DNA from: Magicicada septendecula | Lineage: Eukaryota; Arthropoda; Insecta; Hemiptera; Cicadidae | Direction of reading: 5' to 3' | DNA: 64,000 bases | Assembly: GCA_034769895.1 (NCBI GenBank) | Contig: CM068367.1 | Coordinates: forward strand, 115,118,573 to 115,182,572 | In this document: piece by piece, positions 9,836-22,040 of the stretch | How positions within the stretch are numbered: position 1 is the first letter of the stretch | How the letters are laid out: the number at the start of each line of letters is the position of its first letter | Translations under genes and position numbers: made by a program | Notes under the pieces: generated by a model | What the model saw: only the letters and a program-made list of their open reading frames with translations | Databases searched by the model: none | Told to the model about the DNA's origin: nothing

Positions 9836-11217
9836 TGTTGTTATATTATTTTTATTATTATTATTTACTATTACCATTCATTATTTCTGGTTATCATTTG
9901 GTTGTTGCTTATAACGTTGAAGACCTGTATTACTTATCATTTTGTTACGTTAGATTTTTTTTACAATCATTAATATCCGCTTGTGTCGCTTTTGTACACA
10001 TTAATTACTGCTTACTTACAGGCAATATAAAATTTTGTACACTGAACGTTACATTTTTTCTCTCTATAACTTTGCATATTGAACTATCTAACTAACTTAC
10101 TTATTAACTTATTTACTGGTAAAATTACTCCACCAACTGAACATAAATTACAAAGCGTGTCGGATTGGTTTTTAGTTTGAACTTAACCACTGAAGATACT
10201 CAATCGTGGAATTGGTGAACCGTTTAATGGTGGGGACAATAACAGTTAACACGTGCATGCTAACTGGAGACATTTTTGTGCATGGTTATTTAAAATTTAC
10301 CTATAAGCGTTGCGGTGACAAATGATGATTGAATATATTGTGTAGGACTGACGACGATTCATAGAATATGAGAGAGTGGCAAAAATATCATATGGCGAGG
10401 TGAATAAAGAGCATCTAACATGCCTAACATAAATAATAACGAGCGTAGGTACGCCGTAGTTTACACCCGACGTCGCTGATAAGCAAGTCATCACCATTTA
10501 TGTTGTATGGGAGATGTGACACTGTTTCGTTTTACGGTTACCATCTTTTCTCGTGATATGTGCCTATTACTGTGATAACACTAGATATTTCAAGCGATAT
10601 AAACAAATATGTAATGATGAACATATATAGTGATTACATGAGGAGACAAAACACGATGTGATAGAAGACAAAGGGAGGAAGACAGAAAAAATGGCAAAAG
10701 ACGAGAGTGGATTAGAGCGAAAGGAGAAACATCTTATGTTATATTGTGGAATATTCCAGTTGCTTGGTAAAAAAATGATTCAAATATCAAAGTAACAAAC
10801 AGGATTTAAACAACGGGTAGAAATCTGATCACTTACTGACTACAAAAACGTGGATGTAAGAAACGAACATAACAAAACCACTTTTCATGGACTTTATAGT
10901 TTTTTTTATGCACTCAAAAGCGTCGAATATCGAACCGTTGGAAATTCGCTTATTAGTAACAAAATAGATTATCGACATACCAAATAAAGTAGTGAGCAAC
11001 CTGAGCTGCAGAAGTCACTCATTATATTGAACAAAATGTACATTATTATTAGATAAAGTAAAATTAATATATTTTTTTAAGCTGTAGGTGACGTTATTCG
11101 TATGTGCAATTATTAGCGTTAAACGGAAAATACTACATCGTCTCTTATATTTTTTCTTTTTTGTTTTTCAGTTTATTCTTACCCAGCCGGTTTTTTCTTA
11201 CGGTTAAATAAATTTAG
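9836..11217. other. Unassigned AT-rich DNA
   Basis: Overlapping short frames at 9600-10095 come from the jockey remnant antisense and a TTA-rich tract. About 10670-10760 faintly resembles a non-LTR tail (AKDESGLERKE frame) but too little remains to call. Confidence 0.35.
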
Positions 11218-11650
11218 TTATACCTCTGGAACAACAAGACGACTATTAAGAATAAAACGCAGAGGGAGACACAGCTACAGTTCTATAAGGTATTGGCTGT
11301 GCCGACTTTAATGTATGGGTGTGAAACATGGATTTTCCTTCAAAAAGATATTTCAAAAATACAGGCCTCGGAAATGAAATTTTTAAGAGCAGTTAAGGGA
11401 TCCATTTTGAGAGGTCATCTACGAAACGACGACATAATGAAAGACCTGAAGTCCGTTCTGGATAGATTATAGGAATACAGGTAGAATTGGAAGTCCCATA
11501 TGGAACGCATAGTAGACATGCGTATTTCTAACGAGCGTCTGAATATAGGTCAATGGCAATGAGAGATCGTGGAAGACGCTGGAAAAAATGGTCAGAGACT
11601 GTGTGAGGTCGGAACGGGCTATAGCCAAAGCCATGTAGTGACGAAGAAGA
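11218..11650 (+). pseudogene. Non-LTR retrotransposon RT C-terminal remnant
   Basis: The plus strand reads LWNNKTTIKNKTQRETQLQF, then YKVLAVPTLMYGCETWIFL, then KIQASEMKFLRAVKGSILRG and HLRNDDIMKDLKSVLDRL before a stop at about 11470. This is the region after the RT palm. A following block (SHMERIVDMRISNERL) fits the W-x-x-H-x-x-RM segment. At least two internal stops. It is 5' truncated, as usual for target-primed insertions. Confidence 0.85.
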
Positions 11651-12480
11651 ATAATTTTATCTTTCCTTTTGTTGAATAATAATATTCGTATAGGCTACAC
11701 GTACAAATTAAAACGTTACAAACAATACGATAACTATACTTAACTTAATTATTCTGTACACATATCAAATATCTTACAGTGACGTATGATTGTAGTCGTC
11801 TTTCCTCTGCTAAGCAGTTTCCATAGGCCTATATCTACATATTTTACAAATATACATAACTCAAAGCGATATATAAATTTGGTTTGCAAACATAGCTTAC
11901 AGACGTTTTGGAGGCGGACGACCGTTTGCAGGGAGTGTCGACAAATATTAATATTGACAAAAAAACACACTAACATAAAATAAAATAAAATAGTTGAATT
12001 GAATATAAAATGTAAAATGTTCTACTGAATATAAAATAAACTAATCGAATAAAATTCCTCATACTTTGTATGTCCCACATGTAGTTTTACAGTTTTCTCA
12101 AAATTCTGAATTCCCTTCTTGGCAGATGTTGCCCTTAACACCATAAATCGTTAAAATAAACACAACTTTCGAATTTGGCTCCAATTACCTTTATACCTTG
12201 GTATCCGGCAGGGTTTAAAATTTTTTCAATTTTGATGTCTTTTTTTTTAGACTGCGGTGTTCTAAAACCGTAACATTTCTAAAAATTAATATTCTGTTGA
12301 TAATTTTATTTAAATTTTCATAACTTTGATAATCAACAAGATTTCTGCTTTTCAAAAATAATTTTTACTCCTCGTATTTTTGCCCTAATTTCAGAGATTC
12401 GATCTAAAAAACAACAGAGGATCTTTGTAGTTAAAATTTCTACTTGGGTGCTAAGTTTTGCGAAAATCGGTTAATACGTT
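11651..12480. other. Unassigned AT-rich DNA
   Basis: No supported gene. 12440-12500 (GCGAAAATCGGTTAATACG) resembles the AAATCGGT core of the tandem unit at 14.7-15.7 kb and may be a Helitron scrap. Confidence 0.3.
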
Positions 12481-12504
12481 CCAAAAGTTGAAGATCAGCT
12501 CTGG

Positions 12505-12568
12505 TCCACCTACTTAATCTAGAACAAACCATTTTTGGGTTTAATCCCTGTTGAAGATGATGATGATT
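12505..12568 (+). repeat. 3' tail of a GATGAT-tail non-LTR element
   Basis: GAACAAACCATTTTTGGGTT (from 12522) followed by TTAATCCCTG and TTGAAGATGATGATGAT matches the ends of the RT remnants at 1.94 kb (minus) and 49.05 kb (plus). Only the last few dozen bases of the element were inserted here. Confidence 0.7.
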
Positions 12569-12754
12569 CCAAAGTTATCGTGAGACATTCCCCAAATAGC
12601 CAGCCACACGTACAAATGCCAAATGTTTTATTTATAGCTAGAACTCGCTTCGATCGTTCAATATTTAGTGTCACTAAACACAATAATACAAAGCAAAAAC
12701 CAAGTTACACTAAAATAACTGAAGGGGAGGTTATATAATAATAACTGACTATAT

Positions 12755-12815
12755 TATATATAACTATATTATATATTATATAACTATATTATATGTAATG
12801 TATATATATAACTGA
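12755..12815. repeat. AT-rich simple repeat
   Basis: Repeated ACTATATTATATA units. Confidence 0.8.
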
Positions 12816-13725
12816 AGACCCTCAGAGATAAAAAGACAGTAAGAGACAAATTCACTCAGACTAACCGCTGGAGTTGTAATGTTTCTTTAAATTTTTTCAA
12901 CTCAAGTTGGAAAAAAAATCATACATTCATACATGTAAGCTCAATAAGCGACTTTAGAACCCTGAACTGAGCTTAATCCACTACTGAAGAACCCTGTGAA
13001 CCTGCAAACCTGCCTTCCTTCACCTCGGTGACTGAAAATACATTCTGCATAAACCATAGAAAAGTTTACGTAGTCTTTCAAAATTTTAAGTTGATCATTT
13101 CATACAACTATAATTAATAAGTCGTGTAACACGTGAGTAAATCGTGTGTGACTTGTACAATCTAGCAGTTTCAATGTTCCTCTATTTAGCCTATTACGCT
13201 AAACAAAAAACAAATTTGTTATTTACAAAACAAATAAGCGTTAATAAGGTTTCTATATTCATTAGTTTTTATAAGCATTCAACTGTTCAGAGTAACGTTT
13301 TTTTAATTGTTTTTACGTGCCTTATATAAAATTTATTGCAAGGTTTACATTTATTTTCGTAAATAGCACTTTTCGTTAGTCATTATTTCCTATGAGTTAC
13401 TTACTGTTATATATTTTGTAATTTTGGAACTCACATTAAGGAAAACTAATAACTAACCTCACAATCCTGCGAACGTAAAAATTTGGAAACCCGTTAGAAC
13501 AAAGATAAAGATACAGGACATAAAAGTCACCAGAGGAGAGAGCTTAGAGAGTCAAGTAACTCGGTAAATACACGAGGAAGATACATAAACAGAAAGGGAG
13601 ATAGCAACGAAAATGCTGAGAGATGAGAGAAGAGAGCCACAATTCACTTGTTAAATATTCAACAGACGTAGGTAGCCCAGGTGCTTTGTATCCCCCTGAA
13701 CGCTGTGCACTCTTTTGCTTCCATT
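12816..13725. other. Unassigned AT-rich DNA
   Basis: No coding or RNA signal that I can support. Confidence 0.45.
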
Positions 13726-13727
13726 AT

Positions 13728-13782
<55 letters not shown>
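13726..13782. repeat. (TAC)n microsatellite
   Basis: Uninterrupted trinucleotide run. Tyrosine- or serine-run frames through it are artefacts. Confidence 0.97.
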
Positions 13783-14557
13783 GGCAGCACACTTTAAGCC
13801 TTGTTGAAAACTTGTCGTCACTGTTCTCGCTGTCTCCCATTTTAAAAACAAGTATTAAAAATATAACCTGTAAAAAGAGAGTAACCCAACTCCAACCTAC
13901 GTTGCTAACTTTTGAGTTCATGAAAGGAAATAGATTACAAGGACGTGCCACTATGTGAATCACTTAAACTCTCTCTAACATTTATAATATAAACACAATT
14001 ATATAATATAGGCACGGGTAGAGCGTGCATTACATATGGTAACAAACAATGGGAAAACTTATATAATAAAACAAGCGCAGGATTGACAAAATATTAGAGG
14101 AGATCTAATTTTATAAACGCAGTTTTTAAAAGGTATCAAAATGTTTTCGTGAAACCAAAGATAAAATTAGTTATGGCAAGGCACGTTACTACACAATGCG
14201 TGGATACTAACTCATGGATGGCTGTCAGACAAGACATCAAAACAGAGGGGATATCAAATATCGGAGAATTGTAATAGTTCGATCACTACGCCGAATGAAT
14301 GACACAAGATGGCATTCAAACTTTTTAGTAGACCATTTGGAAGGAAAAGAAGAGAACGCCATAGGAAATCATGCAGTTTATGAAAAAAAAAGGAGCTTAG
14401 AAGAACAAAGTGTGGAAGCTACGTTTTATCTGTCGGATATGAATTGATAAAGGTTAAGTGTGAGGATGCGGCATAGCGGTGGGAATCCTGGGATGGTTAT
14501 GTCTGATAGTAACACGCCTACGTTTTCTACAACAAAATAAGTAAGTTTTATTCTAAA
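13783..14557. other. Unassigned stretch
   Basis: 14214-14447 has a 77-residue plus-strand frame beginning MDGCQTRHQNRGD. It has some resemblance to eroded non-LTR 3' coding (RW-x-x-NFL), too weak to call. Confidence 0.3.
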
Positions 14558-14610
14558 CTAGCGAGTACCCGGCATGCGTTGCAATGCCACTCAAAGAAAG
14601 AAAGTGTTTG

Positions 14611-14630
14611 TATATATATATATATATATA
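14611..14630. repeat. (TA)n microsatellite inside the Helitron-like element
   Basis: Twenty bases of alternating TA, then ATATAT. Confidence 0.9.
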
Positions 14631-14737
14631 ATATATAAAGACTTCGTTCGCGTGGTCTTCAATTTAATGCGATAATATATTTAGAACAGAATCTATTCCA
14701 TTGGGTTGCCATAGTAACCAGATCTAATAAGTTAGTT

Positions 14738-15700
14738 TTTTAAGACTCCAAAGGACCCCCCAGAGGATCGTATCGAAAAAAAATACCTGTCCTATGTTGG
14801 TTCTCCCGTTGCGTAAAATATTTGTGCCAAGTTTGGTTGAAATCGGTCCAGTGGTATAGGAGGAGATGTGGAAGACCCCAAAGAACCCCCAAAAAAACCC
14901 CATCGAAAAAACACCTATCCTATGTTGGTTCTCCCTTTGCTTAAAATATTTGTGCCAAGTTTGGTTGAAATCGGTCCAGTGGTTTAGGAGGAGATGTGGA
15001 AGACCCCAAAGGACCCCCCGAAGTATCATATCGAAAAAACACATATACTATGTTGGTTCTCCCGTTGCGTAAAATATTTGTGCCAAGTTTGGTTGAAATC
15101 GGTCCAGTGGTTTAGGAGGAGATGTGGAAGACCCCAAAGAACCCCCAAAAGAACCCCATTGAAAAAACACCTATCCTATGTTGGTTCTCCCGTTGCGTAA
15201 AATATTTGTGCCAAGTTTGGTTGAAATCGGTCCAGTGGTTTAGGAGGAGATGTGAAAGACCCCAAAGGACCTCCAAAAGGACCCCCGAAGGATCATATCG
15301 AAAAAACACATATCCTATGTTGGTTCTCCCGTTGCGTAAAATATTTGTGCCAAGTTTGGTTGAAATCGGTCCAGTGGTTTAGGAGGAGATGTGGAAGACC
15401 CCTAAGGACCCCCCAAAGGACCCCATCGAAAAAAACACCTATCCTATGTTGGTTCTCCCGTTGCGTAAAATATTTGTGCCAAGTTTGGTTGAAATCGGTC
15501 CAGTGGTTTAGGAGAAGATGTGGAAGACCCCAAAGGTCCCCCCAAAGGACCCCATCGAAAAAACACCTACCCTATGTTGTTTCTCCCGTTGCATAAAATA
15601 TTTGTGCCAAGTTTGGTTGAAGTCGGTCTAGTGGTTTAGGAGGAGATGTGGAAGACCCCAAGAACCCCCCAAAGGGCCCCATTGAAAAAAATTCATAAAC
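14738..15700 (+). repeat. Tandem array, about 7.5 copies of a 128-bp unit
   Basis: Units start at GATGTGGAAGACCCC at 14865, 14993, 15121, 15249, 15388, 15518 and 15645, giving spacings of 128, 128, 128, 139, 130 and 127. Each unit ends with TGAAATCGGTCCAGTGGTTT. Copies are very similar, and the longer ones differ by short insertions in the CCCCAAAGGACCC stretch, suggesting recent expansion by slippage or unequal exchange. Not CRISPR: there are no unique spacers. Confidence 0.95.
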
Positions 15701-15815
15701 CTTCGCGGGCGTGCGCACAACAACTCACCGAAGTTTCATCGCAATCGGATGAATGGTATAGGATCGCATACGGGACAAAGAAAGAAACAAACATTCATTT
15801 TTATAGATATAGATT

Positions 15816-16399
15816 TTTCCTTAATAAGTAAAATTTTGTTTAAGTACACGCACATCTATAAAGTCAGGTAAACTCAACAGAGTCAGGCTGAAAAACGCAC
15901 CTTAGTTTTATAGTGAGCCCAAAAATCGAATCCGGTACCTCTAGATTAATTAGCAGTCGCCATACCTACTGGTTTATTTAAGACCCCAAAAATTTAACCA
16001 CTTGTATAATTATTATACGATAATTTATAATCAGTTGTAATTAATTTGAAACCAGTTCTCTCTTAACGGAATCGAAACACGGTTGTTGTCAAGAACGCTA
16101 TCGATTGTGATTTGCGTGAGATCTCGTCAGTGTCTACTTCAAAGCACGGTTTTAGTCTGAATAATAGTCAGCTGCGGTAAAAGTATTTACCGTGTGGAAA
16201 CCGAAAAGTATCCTTCCACCCATTTTCTTCAAACTAATATTACGAATTTTAAGTTTAATTTTATCCTCTGTACACAGTCATGAGAGAAACATATTTAAAT
16301 CGTCCCACCTGTAGTTCGTGTCGTTTTTAATCTGAAACAAATTGTCAAAAATACGTCATAAGTTCTAAAAATTCAGCATTTTGTGGATAACACAAAAAG
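15816..16399. other. Unassigned stretch
   Basis: No supported feature. Confidence 0.45.
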
Positions 16400-16758
16400 A
16401 AATAATGAATCAGATAAACTAGTGTGATATTTTGCCGATGACCAGATTGTGGTAGCAGAGGATGACGAAGACCTCGAGTATATGGTCAGAAAGTTAAAAG
16501 AGGAATATGACGCAGCTGGTTTGACGATGAACATGGCAAAATATGAGTACCTGATAGTGGGCAACGAAGAAGTTAAGGACTTAAAAGTGGATGTGGACAG
16601 GATAAAAGGTGTTGAAAAAAGTAAACACTTAGGCGTTATTTTCAACAAACAGGGGAGCAGCAATGATGAAATTCAAGAACGTGTTAACAAGGGGCAAACC
16701 GTTATAAGAACGCTGAATTCGCTTCTATGGGAAAGAAGTATAACCAGAAATACAAAGA

Positions 16759-16805
<47 letters not shown>

Positions 16806-17215
16806 GCATTGTGCGAAGTGTAATCCTTTATGGGGCAGAAGTTTGGAACGTTTCAAACGTAAATAAGAAAAAACTGATGGCAGCGGAAATGGACTTCTTC
16901 AGGAGGAGTTGTAGAAGATCAAAATTAGACAGGGTTAGAAATGAGACTATTAGAGCCGAGATTAATATTGACAGGATAATAATAGATGAAATAGAAAGGA
17001 GACAATTGACTTGGTTTGGGCATGTGAAGAGATTGGAAGATGACAGATGGCCCCGCAAAATACTGGAATGGATACCACCGGTGAGGAGGAAAAGAGGACG
17101 TCCACGGAGGAGTTGGCGAGATGACGTAGCGGAAGCAATGGTTGCAAGAAATTTAGAAGAACTTACATGCTACGATAGGTTACAATGGACGTTGGGGACG
17201 GAGAAACGGCGATAG
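16400..17215 (+). pseudogene. Non-LTR retrotransposon RT, palm motif to C-terminus, split by AT microsatellite
   Basis: The plus strand starts at the catalytic box YFADDQIVVAEDDEDLEYM (about 16425), then KLKEEYDAAGLTMNMAKYEY and KHLGVIFNKQGSSNDEIQ. At 16762 an AT run interrupts KKHIY; the frame changes and resumes NSIVRSVILYGAEVWNV, FRRSCRRSKLDRVRNE, QLTWFGHVKRLEDDRWPR and RRKRGRPRRSWRDDV. The order (FADD, GLxxNxxKxE, YLG-like, LYGxExW, GHVxRM-like, GRPRRxW) is that of an insect non-LTR ORF2 end. Apart from a stop just before FADD and the microsatellite shift, it is one of the best preserved remnants here. Confidence 0.9.
16762..16802. repeat. (AT)n microsatellite inside RT coding sequence
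   Basis: Forty-one bases of pure AT in place of a few codons of the RT remnant. The reading frame before it (16449-16823) and after it (16727-17215) differ. Confidence 0.97.
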
Positions 17216-17230
17216 CTGTAAAGATCCGTT

Positions 17231-17251
17231 ATATATATATATATATATAAC
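17231..17251. repeat. Short (TA)n at the non-LTR 3' end
   Basis: A TA run beginning about 16 bases after the stop codon of the RT remnant; plausibly its 3' tail. Confidence 0.7.
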
Positions 17252-17470
17252 TAAACAAGTGTGAAGACGGTCCTAATTTACAGCTGTGAGGCTTCCGACG
17301 ATGAGAGGAAAAGAAAACCGAAAATATTTTATTGGTAGCCGAGATGGACTACTTGTGGCAGCATCAAGAAATACAAAAGAAAATATAATTGAGAGAAACC
17401 AGTTGAAAGAAGGGAAACACGTCAAAATACTTCAGCACTTATGAACTAATCGCAATGGTAGAACGAATGT
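17252..17470 (+). pseudogene. Second decayed non-LTR RT C-terminal scrap
   Basis: Immediately after the first element the plus strand gives VKTVLIYSCEAS in one frame and LLVAEMDYLWQHQEIQKKI in another. These fit the LLYxCExW and AEMDxLRR blocks that the preceding element reads as ILYGAEVW and AEMDFFRR. Heavily eroded and frame-shifted. Confidence 0.5.
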
Positions 17471-19909
17471 TTGTACAGAATAACCAGCAGAAAGAAAAGC
17501 AGACGTTCTCTAAGTCACAAAGTACAGACTTATACAATCGTTAGCAGATCGTCGTATGGGTATGTACGATTCTGTAGCCCACAACCGAGAGATTGGGAAA
17601 TTGGGACTGAGAATATAACATAAAACTGTCTGACTATTGTACTATCATGTGTTAAGCTTTGCAACCCAACACGGAATGCGGTGACGTTTGCCATTCCACT
17701 GCACGTATCACGGTACTACTACACATTTAAAATACGTTTAACACTGTCTCTCGCATTGTATTTCTAATTGCATATAGCTTACTGAACAATGTTTACGGAA
17801 CCAGTAATACCGCACCAACACAAGCACGCGTTATCATTCAGTAGACCCCCCGCTCTTCAGGCGTCTCGGTAGCACAGCTTGTGCTCGTGCTAGTACACCT
17901 TTAATATAAAAATAAATACGTCTAAAAAACATAGCTTCTCTCCCTTCTGTTTTCACCAAAACGAAATGAAAGGTTTAATTTGGCCATGAAAAACTTACAA
18001 AACATCTGAGTTGAACGATTTAACTATCTAATACTACTCCATCGTTCATATACCCCATTTTTATTGTATTCCGGTGAATAAGGCGATACCTTATTGGACT
18101 TTACTTATTAAAAAAAGGCTGCAGAAACGTGAAGAAAACGTTAACAATTATTACACTTTAGAGTTATATCAACTGTGGCAGATGTCCAAGGTAGGAGTCT
18201 GAAGCCACTGGCACCAGTTTAAAAAAAAAAAACTGAGTTTACATAAATTTGTAATGTAGATGCGTTTTTTCATTAGCAAAGTGTTTATCGAATTTACCGA
18301 GTGAGAAGAAGAAAAAGGTAGCAGAAGCGTTTTTACTGATAGGCGGAGAGGGTTGAGGGGAACGTTACCTGTCATCTCTCCCCCGTCTTCAAACGTCTAA
18401 ATGGTGTATTTTTAGAAGGCTGTGAGAACGTGACGACCTTGGACCTTAATAGCCGTAAAATTAAAAACGATACCTGATTTCAATCTCTTGTCAAATTTAA
18501 ACTTAAAAAAAATTAAATTAAAAGTATATTTTCTAATAAGAAAAATGATTAAAAATGTCTTATTAGTCTACGAATCCAAGGACCCCATTTTCCACTACAG
18601 TACTAAGAGCTAGAAACTAGAAACTAGAAGTAACGTTAAATTTTTAGTTTCCAGTCCAACTCAATCGGCGTATTTCTTTTAATATGAGTTAGGTCGAGGT
18701 AGTTCAATTAATACCCCAGATGAAGCATTAGCTACAGTCATTTTCTTCTAATGGCTCACACTGGGTGCCTCTTAGAAGCTACTTTGGCTGTACAAAAATA
18801 AAATTGTTACTAAAATCTGTCAATTTAGACTTCTAGACGTTTTAGAAATAAACATTATTTTATATATATTTATTCTTTTATTTCTTAATTTTTCTCTGTC
18901 TCTTCATTTTCACGAAACACACAAATATGGTTTCTTGACAGTTTAATTTGCGCTTTTCTTTTCTTCTCACACTTGTCATTCTTCAAGTTTTGCCTCTATT
19001 GACGTCTTCAAACCAAGGTTATACGGACGTGTTTACAAATTTCTTACATAACAAGACAGTTTGTTCGTGGAAAGCTGTACGGCTTATTTCAACATAACAT
19101 AGAAAGTAACATTGTCAGATGGCCACGTAAGGTTTATGATTGCTTAACATTCAGACTCACGAAATCATTGTGCATAAATACAAACATAGGCTCTGCACAC
19201 TTTATCATTTAACCTCCCTTTGTCTCTCTTTAACTCACTCTCTCTAAATACAACGCCCGATTAACAACAGAGATTAAGTATTTTCAACAGACAAACACTC
19301 AAAGTGTTAAAGTAGTATTAAGCCAAATTTCAAATAGCAGAAAAAGCATAAACTCTATGAAATTCAGTGAGCTAACAAAATTGATAACAACGGCAAAAGG
19401 GCTACAGCCATAACCTGGACGTTTTGTGTAGTACGTAAAATGATAGAGACACTATAGAGCTCAATGCCGTGCAGACACTGAAGCTGACACATCGTAAATA
19501 ATAACGAGCTGAACACCGTCGTACGGCTGACGTCGGCGGAAGGTATCGTCGTTTTTATGTGTTACGTGACGAAGACCACGTAACCTGGTATTACGACGAG
19601 GCATAACGCTCTTTCTCTCTTTCTTTATCACTATCCTTTATGCTCCCTTACTAAAAATTACTATAAAAAGGATATCGAATTTATATGGATAACATAAGCG
19701 ACAGTCTCGTGGAACTAAAATTTAATCATGGAGAAATTTCTTGGAAAGGCAAACCAGTAAGGAGCCTTATTCAGAAAGAAAATAAGAAACATCCAACGGC
19801 ACGATAGACAAAAAGTATCTCCAATAATTACATAGTCAAAAGGCAAAAGAAATGGTGTCCGACTAGCAAATGAGACAACACTGTTCACTACTCTGTGTTT
19901 GTGTTTCTT

Positions 19910-19911
<2 letters not shown>
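17471..19911. other. Unassigned stretch
   Basis: About 2.4 kb without recognisable gene or repeat. 18610-18635 holds a small AGAAACT tandem triplet. Confidence 0.5.

Positions 19912-19948
<37 letters not shown>
19912..19948. repeat. (CT)n microsatellite
   Basis: Pure CT run of 37 bases. Confidence 0.97.
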
Positions 19949-19951
<3 letters not shown>

Positions 19952-21794
19952 GCTCCAGCTACCCCTCTGGTTGCCTCTTCCTCTTCCTCTTTTTCTTTTA
20001 TGATAATTGCCATGAATGACTGCCAAGCGTATATTCTTTACATGCGGTTAACATAAGTCACAAACATGTCGAAATAAAATGTTGTCACTTAAAAATTTTT
20101 TTAAAGCCAAATAATTGGAATCTTTAATATAAAGTAATGAAAGAAGAAAACAAGAAAAATTTTATAACTTGGTGAAAGGATTTCTTAAAGAATTTTTTTG
20201 AGAATCACAAAAGCAAAAGTAAAAGTAAATGTAAAAGAACAGAAACACTGCGTCCATCGAGGTTATCAAACACAGAACACAACTCCAGAAAGCACAAAAT
20301 GAAAAATAAACTCTAATAGCTAAAAATATTATAAAACGAATACGAATCTGAAAGGGTATAGGCCTACTTAATATGGAGATTTTAAAACTTATGCAATAAG
20401 AAAAAGTCTGGACCATTCGACATAGATTGATGATAAGATAATAGTAAGATGAAAAAAAGGTAAACCAGTATATACATAACGTACAAAGAAGGGTAAGTAG
20501 TTACAAAAATTTTACAACTAAGGTTACATAAAATCTTTAAACACTAAAAATAAACAATAAAGAAAGAAATACAAATTTGAAATAAGAAAGTGACTAGTAA
20601 GAATTTAGGACTGAAGATTGGGTGTAAATTCATGAAAACAAACGTACTAAGAGAAAAGTGTATTAAAGAGAAACGCTGTAGCACAATAGATTTTATGATA
20701 CGGAATTGTCTTCGTAAGAAACGCCTACTGTCTAAATACGAACAGACAAGTACACTAAAAACAAGATGATCAGAAAGGGCATAAATGGAACTGAAATAGC
20801 GGGAAATAGGATGGACAAAACTGGACCCATAAAAAGTACAACATAGAAGTTAATGGAATATATATTCAGTACACACGTGAGTTTAAGAAGGCTCAGAAAC
20901 GCCTTTATATTTGATTGAAAAGTATTCATAGAGTAACAGAAATTTCGTACTGTAAGAATCGAAATTTTCACAAAATTCGGATCTACTAAAAGCGGAAAAT
21001 AAAAGAAACGAAATAGGAAAACGCGTGTAACAACAGAGATCGAGTATTTGCCGTGTTTCACGATGAAAAATGAATAATAAACAAAAACATACGTTTAGGC
21101 AGACCGATAGAGATTCCTGTAAAGAGACTTACGAGACTAAATGAATAAACATGTAGACATTGTGACATGTTTTAGCAGCAACGTATCAAACAGCGTTTGA
21201 AGAAAGCTGAAGAACGTTTTCTGAGAACTGGAGACTAGACGTACAAAGGCAACGAAGGATGATAACAGTAGAGCCAGAGTAAAAGAAGGTAGACAGGAAA
21301 AGAAGAAAAACAAACAACTCAGTTAAAAACTCCTGGTCGGAGAGCGGTGATGTTGAATAAAGAAAGAAGACAGCACGATATAGCCGTCTCATTACACATT
21401 CTGTAAACGTAAGAAGGCTAGTTGCTCGTGTATTCAGTTTACAGAAACACGCATTCTATTCCCCCTTTCGGGCGCATTTCTATTTTCTGTTGAAAACTTA
21501 TTAACTACATGTGAATGTCTGTTACATAGTTTGTAATATTAGAGGAAAGCAACGAAAAACAACTTTAAACAACTAAAAGAAAAAAATAATAACTCTGTAG
21601 TTTCTATTCTACTGACATCACCTTGGATATACGTTTCTCAAAGTTATAAGTTGAAACCAAGGATACGAAGCGGTACTGCTAAAGTGCAGAGGGTCGGATG
21701 TGACAAAAAGACAAAACACACTATTAGAACGTAAATATCGGTATGGAGAACCATAAATGACTTCCATATTCTAAGATTTATATTTAAAATCATT
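19949..21794. other. Unassigned A-rich DNA
   Basis: The plus strand is strongly purine/A-rich (20100-21400), giving long stop-poor frames on the minus strand without any domain. Confidence 0.45.
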
Positions 21795-22040
21795 TTCGAA
21801 ATGAAATATTACCATAGAAACTACTTCTTTCTACTTACTGCTTCAGCCTTAACCACAGTACTGTGGTCACTAACATATACCACCTCACGTTATCGCACTC
21901 GATTTTCACTGATGATGGAAGTCGATGGCATTGCCGAAACGTCTGGTTTTGTAGAAAACATTGGACTACGGCCAAATATCCCGGGAAGGAATTTTAACAA
22001 AAACTACTTCTTTGTTGCCGATAACGTTGTACACATATAT
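21795..22040 (+). mobile_element. Penelope-type LTR-like fragment
   Basis: The stretch contains a 16-bp palindrome ACCACAGTACTGTGGT (21852-21867), a hammerhead motif at 21904-21948, and ACATTGGACTACGGCCAAAT followed by ATCCCGGGAAGG. The string AACTACTTCTTT occurs at both sides (about 21819 and 22002). Hammerhead motifs in such short dispersed pieces are characteristic of Penelope-like element LTRs and retrozymes; no coding part remains. A 98-residue frame across it is not a gene. Confidence 0.5.
21904..21948 (+). ncRNA. Hammerhead-ribozyme-like motif with GUC cleavage triplet
   Basis: CUGAUGA (21909-21915), one extra U, a stem II of GGAAGU...AUUGCC with one mismatch, GAAA (21936-21939), then a minimal palindromic stem III (ACGU, 21939-21942) and C at 21943 as the predicted cleavage residue (GUC). 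Stem I is short (CA/UG plus a wobble). Very short stem III is known in Penelope and retrozyme hammerheads, which can act as dimers. All conserved core bases are present. Confidence 0.6.

Larger units (their letters stand above)
14558..15815 (+). mobile_element. Non-autonomous Helitron-like element with internal 128-bp tandem array
   Basis: The left end begins near AGCGAGTACCCGGCATGCGT and is followed by an AT microsatellite. The middle is a direct tandem array. The right end carries GTTTCATCGCAATCGGATGA and closes with ATTTTTATAGATATAGATTT. Arthropod Helitron derivatives (Helentron-associated elements) often have this architecture: unique ends, internal minisatellite, an AAATCGGT-type core and a T/A-rich terminal hairpin region. 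No protein is encoded; frames across the array shift with each 128-bp unit. The terminal resemblance is from family knowledge, not a database search. Confidence 0.6.

Noticed and set aside
13623..13958. 111-residue plus-strand frame with a tyrosine run
   Set aside because: Created by the TAC repeat; flanks show no domain or splice signal.
14738..15700. CRISPR array
   Set aside because: Units are contiguous and near-identical with no unique spacers, and the window is eukaryotic.
14724..15831. Series of overlapping 61-114 residue frames on both strands
   Set aside because: All are translations of the 128-bp tandem unit, whose period is not a multiple of three.
20162..21392. Several hydrophobic minus-strand frames of 70-110 residues
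   Set aside because: They come from A-rich plus-strand composition, which gives phenylalanine/leucine-rich antisense; no start context or domain.
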